Source: Flaccisagitta enflata | Taxonomy: Eukaryota > Chaetognatha > Sagittoidea > Aphragmophora | Assembly (NCBI GenBank): GCA_965153355.1 | Contig: OZ231126.1 | Span: 104,036,001-104,100,000 of the forward strand | Reading direction: 5' to 3' | DNA: 64,000 nt | Part shown: in pieces, positions 58,919-64,000 of the stretch | Layout of the letters: each line of letters begins with the position of its first letter | Numbering within the stretch: position 1 is the stretch's first letter | Notes under the pieces: generated by a model | What the model saw: the letters and a program-made list of their open reading frames with translations, nothing else | Databases searched by the model: none | Told to the model about the DNA's origin: nothing | Translations under genes and position numbers: made by a program

Positions 58919-59272
58919 CTGGAGCTGAAATCAAAGTTGTATGACGGATGGATTGTGGATATGAGCTTGTCAACTCTCTCCTCTATTTATCCTTTCTCTC
59001 TTCCTCTTGTCAGTCTTGCTCCTTCTCTTTCTGTCTTTCTTTCTACCTCTCATTCTCTTTTTTACTCTTAATCTATTTCTGTCTCTAGCTTTTACTTTTT
59101 TCTTTCATTCTGGTGTAACACTGCTCAAAATCTTCCTGCGGAATAGAATTTTGTGAAATAGCAACTATCCGGGCTAGCTTAAAAAATTGACTCTTTTTTG
59201 GTTCATAGGCTCATAGCTATGTTTAGAAATTGTTGATGTCATATGCGGTCTTAACTTTTTTCGTGTCTGTTA
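58917..59272. other. No gene recognised
   Basis: Pyrimidine-rich, low-complexity flank of the TC tract (CTCTCTTCC, TTTCTGTC runs) followed by AT-rich sequence. No supported gene. Confidence 0.45.
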
Positions 59273-59273
59273 C

Positions 59274-59518
59274 TTTTAGTCGCGTATAACGCGACTCTAC
59301 ACCCTGCTTTGTCTGTCCGTCTGTCAGTATGTCAGTCCGTTGGTCCGTTGGTCTGTCAGTCCGTCAGTCGGTCTGTCCATATGTTTCCCTTTACCTTTTT
59401 GTTTTTGTTTTTGAAGTCTTTGGCCTCACTGCTCTTGCCCAAACGGTCTAGTGACCTAAAATTTGGCCCCTGCTCACCCGCACGTGACTGGGGTAGCCGT
59501 GTATCCGGCCTTGTTTAT
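59274..59518 (-). mobile_element. Family A element, longest copy
   Basis: Hairpin AGTCGCGT-ATA-ACGCGACT (59278-59296), CCGTCTGTCAG and GGTCCGTTGGTC core, GCCCCTGCTCACCCGCACGTGACT arm region and inverted head TAGCCGTGTATCCGGCCTTGTT. Arm and end differ at about three positions. Confidence 0.8.
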
Positions 59519-59627
59519 TTCGACATTGTCCCAATACTCAACAACCATTTTTGTTGTCGCTTTATTTGGCCATCGCCACATCATCAGCGCCATCAAGAGC
59601 CGACGGCGGTCATGACAAAGATCATAA

Positions 59628-59692
59628 CAAGGACGACGACTACGACGACGACGACGAACGATGATAATGACGACGATAATGACGGTATTGAC
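59628..59692. repeat. GAC / GATAAT trinucleotide tract
   Basis: ACGACGACTACGACGACG units and related triplets. Confidence 0.85.
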
Positions 59693-59970
59693 AACGTCAC
59701 TCAAAAACCGGAAAATTTTCTGCATCAAACGTCCGGAAAAAGAGGAATGATGACGTCCGGCAAATTCTCAATCTGCCAAATTGGCAAATCCTAGGAGGAA
59801 AATTGGCAGATTGGCTGATCGGCGATCTGGCGATACCGTTAAATAGGCAGCACACTCGCAGATGGGCAATGCCAGCATCATCAGTCCATTCATGTCTCGT
59901 TGTTCAGTGCACATCTAGGGCACTTTGAGATGGGTCAGAAATGGCATCGATGGACCAATTCCAGGCGTGT

Positions 59971-60903
59971 AACAGGTGGCCCAAGGGCAATATGTGGTCA
60001 GCGATACCCGTTGCCCTGCTTTGCATGATTTTGAATTGAAGTAAGAGGAAGCAGGGCAGCGGCCCTGAAGGGGACAAAGTCCTGTAGAACACAGGGAGAC
60101 TTTTGTTTGTCTCTCCGTCCATCCATCCTTCCTAGTAGGGATATGGAAGCGGTCGATTTTAATGCCGCTTCCACCGCTTCCGCTTCCGCTTCCGCTTCCA
60201 TTTTACAGTTCAAATACTAGTAGCTATCCCATCCTCTAAATTGGAAGCGGTCAATCGCTTCCACATCCCTACTTCCTAGGCTCTCTCAGGCCTGAAATCT
60301 GCCCTCTCAAGCCTGAAAACTACCCTCTTAAGCCTGAAATCTGCCCCCTCAGGCTTTGAATTTGGGAGGGCAGATTTCAGGCCTGAGAGGGCAGATTTAA
60401 GGCCTGAAAGGACAGATTTAGGGCCTGAGAGGGCAGATTTCAGGCCTGAGAGGACAGATTTCAGACCTGAGAGGGCAGATTTCAGGCCTGAAAGAGCGGA
60501 TTTCAGACATGAGAGGGCAGATTTCAGGCCTAAGAGGGCAGATTTCAAGACTTAGAGGGTAGATTTAACGCCTGAGAGGACAGATTCAAGGCCTGAGAGG
60601 GCAGATTTCAGGACTCAGAGGGCAGATCTCAGGCCTAAGAGGGCAGATTTAATGCCTGAGAGGGCAGATTCAAGGCCTGAGAGGGCAGATTTAGGGCTTG
60701 AGAGGGCATATTTAAGACCTGAGAGGGCAGATTTCAGGCCTGAGAGGGCAGATTTTGGGCCTGAGAGGGCAGATTCAAGGCCTGAGAGGGCCTAGGGGGG
60801 GACGAACAGATGGATGGACAGACGGACGAACAAACGGACGGACAAATGAAAGTCCCCCTGTGTTCTACAAGACTTGGTCCCCTTTGGAGCCGCTGCCCAA
60901 AAA
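59971..60903 (+). mobile_element. Family B element, CCTGT type, with nested MITE
   Basis: End hairpin GCCC-AA-GGGC (59979-59988), GGTCAGCGATACCCG, 10-base stem TGCCCTGCTT (60012-60021)/AAGCAGGGCA (60049-60058), GGCCCTGAAGGGG, CCTGT/ACAGG. Cargo is about 22 units of 21-bp GGCCTGAGAGGGCAGATTTCA (60275-60795). GGACGGACAAAC and an inverted end to GCCCAAAAAG. A small inverted-repeat element is inserted near its left end. Confidence 0.88.
60135..60272. mobile_element. 138-bp MITE nested in Family B
   Basis: Ends GTAGGGATATGGAAGCGGT and (inverted) GTAGGGATGTGGAAGCGAT, with flanking direct repeat TTCCTA at 60129-60134 and 60273-60278. The interior has TTCCGC repeats. TAGGGATG-type ends recall hAT elements, but only 6 bases of duplication are clear. 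Confidence 0.75.
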
Positions 60904-60978
60904 GTTGAGTATTCCCACCCCCTGGTGGGGGGGACAAAATCAAAGGGTTTTGAGATGGGGAAAAAATCAAAAGCTAAA

Positions 60979-61417
60979 TAGTCGCAAAAGCGTTAGATGG
61001 TCAGCGGTAGCCCTGCCCTGCCTTAGTAAGTTGTGGTTGAAGTTGAAGGAAAGCAGGGCAGCGGCTCCGAAAGGGATCGATGCTTTCACATAGGGGAATT
61101 TTTTCCCTCCTCCTTCTCTTTCTCCTTCTTCTCCGTACCCCCCCCAAACGCCAGGCCCATATATCAGCCTCAAAGCCCCTATCTCAGCCTCGAGGCCCAA
61201 ATCCCAGTCTTGAGGCCCAAATCCCTCGAGGCCGGAATTTGGGCCTCAAAAATAGTTGGGATTTGGACCTCAAGACTGGGATTTGGGACTCGATGCTGAG
61301 ATATGGGCCTGGAGGTTGGGGGGGTACAGAGAAGAAGGAGAAGGAGAAGGAGGAGAAGAAAATTCCCCTATGTGAAAGCATAGGTCATCGATCCCTTTGC
61401 GGCCGCTGCCCAAAAAG
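60979..61417 (+). mobile_element. Family B element, CCTATG type
   Basis: End hairpin CGC-AAAA-GCG (60983-60992), GGTCAGCGGTAGCCC, stem TGCCCTGC/GCAGGGCA (61014-61021/61053-61060), decayed second hairpin, short cargo of about ten 20-bp units that switches direction in the middle (61205-61260). Right hairpin CCTATG-TGAAAG-CATAGG (61367-61384), GGCCGCTGCCCAAAAAG. Confidence 0.85.
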
Positions 61418-61420
61418 AAG

Positions 61421-62300
61421 AACAGGTCGCTCTAGCATCATATGGACAGCGGTTCCCGTTGCCCCATTGATGTTATTTATTTTTGTTATGTTGAGGCAAT
61501 GGGGCAGTGGCCCCAGAAGGGCCAATGACCTATGATTCCACATAGAGCAGATTTGAGTACTTAGAGGCTTGATTCAGGTCAACAAGGGCTGATTTGAGTC
61601 CTGAGTGGCTTTATTCAGGTCTGCAAGGGCTTATTTCAGGCTTAGGAGGGCTAATATGAGGCCTGAATGAGCTGATTTCAAGCTAGAGAAGGCTGATTTA
61701 AGTTCTACAAGGGCTGATATGAGGCCCGAGAGGCTGATTTTAGGCTTAGGAGGGCTCATTTGAGCCCTAAATGAGCTGAATTCAGGCATCAGAAGGCTGA
61801 TTTGAGGTCTGGAAGAGCTGATTTGAGGCCTGTATGAGCTGATTTCAGGCCTGAGAAGGTTTGCGAGGGCTGATTTGAGCACTAAGAGGCTTGTTCAGCT
61901 CTGCGAGGGCTGATTTGAGCCCTAAGAGGCTTGTTCAGCTCTGCGAGGGCTGATTTTAGGCACAGGAGGGCTAATTTGAGTCCTAAATGAGCTGATTTCA
62001 GGCCTGAGAAGGCTGATTTCTAGTCTGGAAGAGCTGGTTGTAGGCCTGAAAGGACTTATTTCAGGCCTGAGAAGGCCTATTGGAGGTCGGACAAAGCTGA
62101 TTTGAGGCCTGAGAGGGCTGATTTCAGGCCTGAGAAGGCAAATTTAAGGTCTGGAAAAGCTGATTTTAGGCCTGAGAGGGCTGATATCGGGCCTGAGAAG
62201 GCTGTTTTGAGGTCTGGAGGAGCTAATTTGAGGGCTGATTGAGTCCTAGAATGGCTCAGGGTGGGGGGTTGATGGAATTAGACAGAGAAATGGAATTGCC
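61421..62300 (+). mobile_element. Family B element, divergent stem, truncated right end
   Basis: End hairpin GCT-CT-AGC (61429-61436), GGACAGCGGTTCCCG, 10-base stem TGCCCCATTG (61460-61469)/CAATGGGGCA (61497-61506), GGCCCCAGAAGGGCC, CCTATG/CATAG. About 30 units of 21-bp TGATTTGAGGCCTGAGAGGGC type. The right end keeps only ATTGCCCAAAAAAGG (about 62292). Confidence 0.82.
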
Positions 62301-62693
62301 CAAAAAAGGATTTTTTTGAAGATTTGATACTTTTGGAAGTTCCAAGAGGTGATTTGTGATTACTACAACACAATTTAACACTATCTTAACCTTTTATACA
62401 CTGTTTTATTGCTTTGTGGAGAAGAAAATCATATATTTTGTAACAAGATGCGATGCGTCACTGGGAAGAAAATTAAAGACAGGTGGGGGGGATAAGATAA
62501 TAAGCCACTCAGTTATATACCCCCCCTAATCAATTCTTCTGTAGATGGTATTGGAAACATTTTTTCAACACAAAATTGCCATCGTTTGGAAAGATAAGAC
62601 GATGGGGGGAGGGCCAAAATCGCAGTTGAGACATACCAAAGATGTTCCCGCTCTCCTGAAACGATAGAAGGATGCGAATAAGAGGAGAAAGGG
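62301..62693. other. No gene recognised
   Basis: Spacer between two Family B elements. Short minus-strand open frames do not match known proteins. Confidence 0.45.
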
Positions 62694-63326
62694 AACAAGT
62701 CATCCAAGGATCGCACATGGTCAGCGGTACCCGATGCCCTGCTTGGAGTGATTAGCTGAAGAAGTGGAGTGAGAGCAGGGCAGCGGCCCCAAAGGGCCGA
62801 TGTCCTGTAGGACACAGGGGTGAAGTTCCATACGTCCTGAAATGGCATATTTGGGGTAATTTTCCGTGATATTCATTGGGAATTTTGTGTTTTTTTAAAT
62901 TTTCTGTAAATTTGCCATGTTATTCAATGAGAATTTGAGGTCTGAGAGGTTAGATTTAGGGCCCAAGAGGCTGGATTTGAGGCCTGAGAGGCTGGATTTG
63001 AGGCCCAAGAGGCTGGATTTCAGGCCCAAGAGGCTGGATTTTAGGCCTGAGAGGCTGGATTTGAGGCCTGAGAGGCTGGATTTGAGGCCTGAGAGGCTAG
63101 ATTTGATGCCTGAGAGGCTGGATTTGAGGCCTGAGAGGCTAGATTTGATGCCTGAGAGGCTGGATTTGAGGCTTGAGAGGCCAGATTTGAGGCCTGAGAG
63201 GCTGGATTTGAGGCCTGAGAGGCTTGAGAAGCTTCGGAGGGGGGGGGACGTAATGTCAGACGGACGTAACGGTTCACCCCTGTGTCCTACAGGACATCGG
63301 CCCTTTGGGGCCGCTGCCCAAAAAGT
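62694..63326 (+). mobile_element. Family B element, complete, sister of 57131
   Basis: End hairpin ATCC-AA-GGAT (62702-62711), GGTCAGCGGTACCCG, stem TGCCCTGCT/AGCAGGGCA, GGCCC/GGGCC, CCTGT/ACAGG. Cargo of about 14 units of the 21-bp GATTTGAGGCCTGAGAGGCTG (62935-63235), an ACGGACGTAACGG core, inverted end to GCTGCCCAAAAAG. The cargo differs from that of 57131 although the ends are nearly the same. Confidence 0.9.
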
Positions 63327-63799
63327 GGAGGAAGGTTTTTTTTTCAATGTCGAATCAAGCACAAACGACGGAAAACTGACAGGCTCGCTTATGGACAGTT
63401 TTTTCTCCAAAGCTGTCTTCCTCCAAATGACCCTTTGGAACACAGTTTTCTTCGCATTTGCGACATTTTATCTCATAACCTTACTCTTCTACTTTCCTTA
63501 TGCAAGAGAATCTCTGAAAAGTAAGAGTCAAAGGTACAAAGCGAAAGGAGCAAAATCATAACTTTGTCAGACACTGGTCCATTCCAGCCTCCTATCAATC
63601 TATCGCCCCCTCCTTGCCCTCTCCCCACAAATCAATTTGCCACATTAACTTCTGCCGGTTCTCACTTTTACAAACATCACCCAAATCAGTTAACCCCTGT
63701 ACCCCCCCCCCCATGGCCTTACTGTCCTCTTGCTCTGCTCTGCAACCAAACCCTTTATTTCAGAAAAAGAAATCTTTATCATTCCCGAATTGGAGATCC
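63327..63799. other. No gene recognised
   Basis: An open plus frame continuing from the Family B end to 63561 includes a hydrophobic stretch (TVFFAFATFYLITLLFYF), but it starts inside repeat sequence and is not supported as a gene. Confidence 0.4.
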
Positions 63800-63973
63800 A
63801 TGCCGGCTTGCCATAGCCACGTGTCCAATCTCATCAGTTTTCTGTTCTGCTCTCTTCTGTTCTTTGTAAATCTTGTTTCCAAGAATGTTTCTGGATTGTT
63901 TCTTGAGAATCATGAACACGAAAAGGACACAAAGAAGAGACCGACTGAGAGGAAAAACAGAAATAAGATGTAG
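63800..63973 (+). CDS. Candidate signal-peptide exon (weak)
   Basis: 57 codons from ATG. A hydrophobic core (LISFLFCSLLFFVNLV) with a small-residue site (SKNVSG) is followed by a highly charged tail (ENHEHEKDTKKRPTERKNRNK), a layout seen in secreted-precursor first exons. TAG then GTGGTG follows, so either a short ORF or an exon spliced before the stop is possible. Nothing upstream confirms a promoter and I do not recognise the protein. It may be chance. Confidence 0.2.
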   Translation: MPACHSHVSNLISFLFCSLLFFVNLVSKNVSGLFLENHEHEKDTKKRPTERKNRNKM

Positions 63974-64000
63974 GTGGTGGTAGGGGGGAGAAGCTTGGGA

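Noticed and set aside
62895-63443. 182-residue GLKSSLS repeat protein
   Set aside because: Reads the 21-bp Family B cargo; the opposite strand is open as well, which argues against selection for protein.

Overview
The window is nuclear DNA from a multicellular animal. The genes are split by short introns (84-498 bases) with standard GT/AG ends, and they match animal families. No mitochondrial, bacterial or viral gene block is present. The very high load of microsatellites, fold-back repeats and non-LTR retrotransposon debris fits an invertebrate. A GAAACACCCTGTAT palindrome end near 22.16 and 25.81 kb recalls arthropod repeats, but I cannot place the phylum with confidence.

Layout. (1) 3.3-13.4 kb is a compact gene island with five genes on the minus strand: BCKDHB (E1-beta of branched-chain 2-oxoacid dehydrogenase; the 3' exons run off the left edge or are unseen), NUDT18 (complete, 343 aa), TMEM64 (complete, 409 aa), SVIP (complete, 83 aa) and DPP7 (S28 peptidase; catalytic triad present, N-terminal exons not found). 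One small plus-strand reading frame (6887-7144) lies between NUDT18 and TMEM64. (2) Everything right of 13.4 kb is repeat-dominated. I recognise no host gene there except a weak candidate signal-peptide exon at the right edge (63800-63973). (3) 26659-38370 and 42524-51197 are two copies of one duplicon. Copy 1 carries an extra 3.7-kb non-LTR retrotransposon. Copy 2 carries an extra 468-bp hAT-like MITE with a perfect 8-bp target duplication. A more diverged stretch precedes each copy (22.9-24.35 kb and 40.13-42.33 kb).

Two structured repeat families dominate and are the main discovery candidates. Family A (about 130-220 bp, roughly 20 copies or fragments) starts ACAAGGCCGGATACACGG, carries a GGAC/CCGT microsatellite and ends in a hairpin followed by an A tract. 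An internal arm near the 5' end is complementary to the last 10 bases, and both change together between copies. Family B (about 0.3-1.2 kb, about 10 copies) has long terminal inverted repeats built of hairpins, a one-sided extra domain with two more hairpins, and a private 20-21 bp minisatellite as cargo. At each hairpin position different copies have different sequences that remain self-complementary. The layout resembles Helitron/Helentron-related non-autonomous families (DINE-1, bivalve pearl elements), but no autonomous partner is visible.

A third theme is a set of unrelated near-complete palindromes of similar length (about 580-620 bp). One of them supplies the stop codon and last roughly 22 residues of TMEM64. 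The five host genes do unrelated housekeeping jobs (mitochondrial amino-acid catabolism, nucleotide sanitation, Golgi/ER membrane protein, ERAD regulation, lysosomal peptidase). Their clustering looks like ordinary gene density, not an operon.
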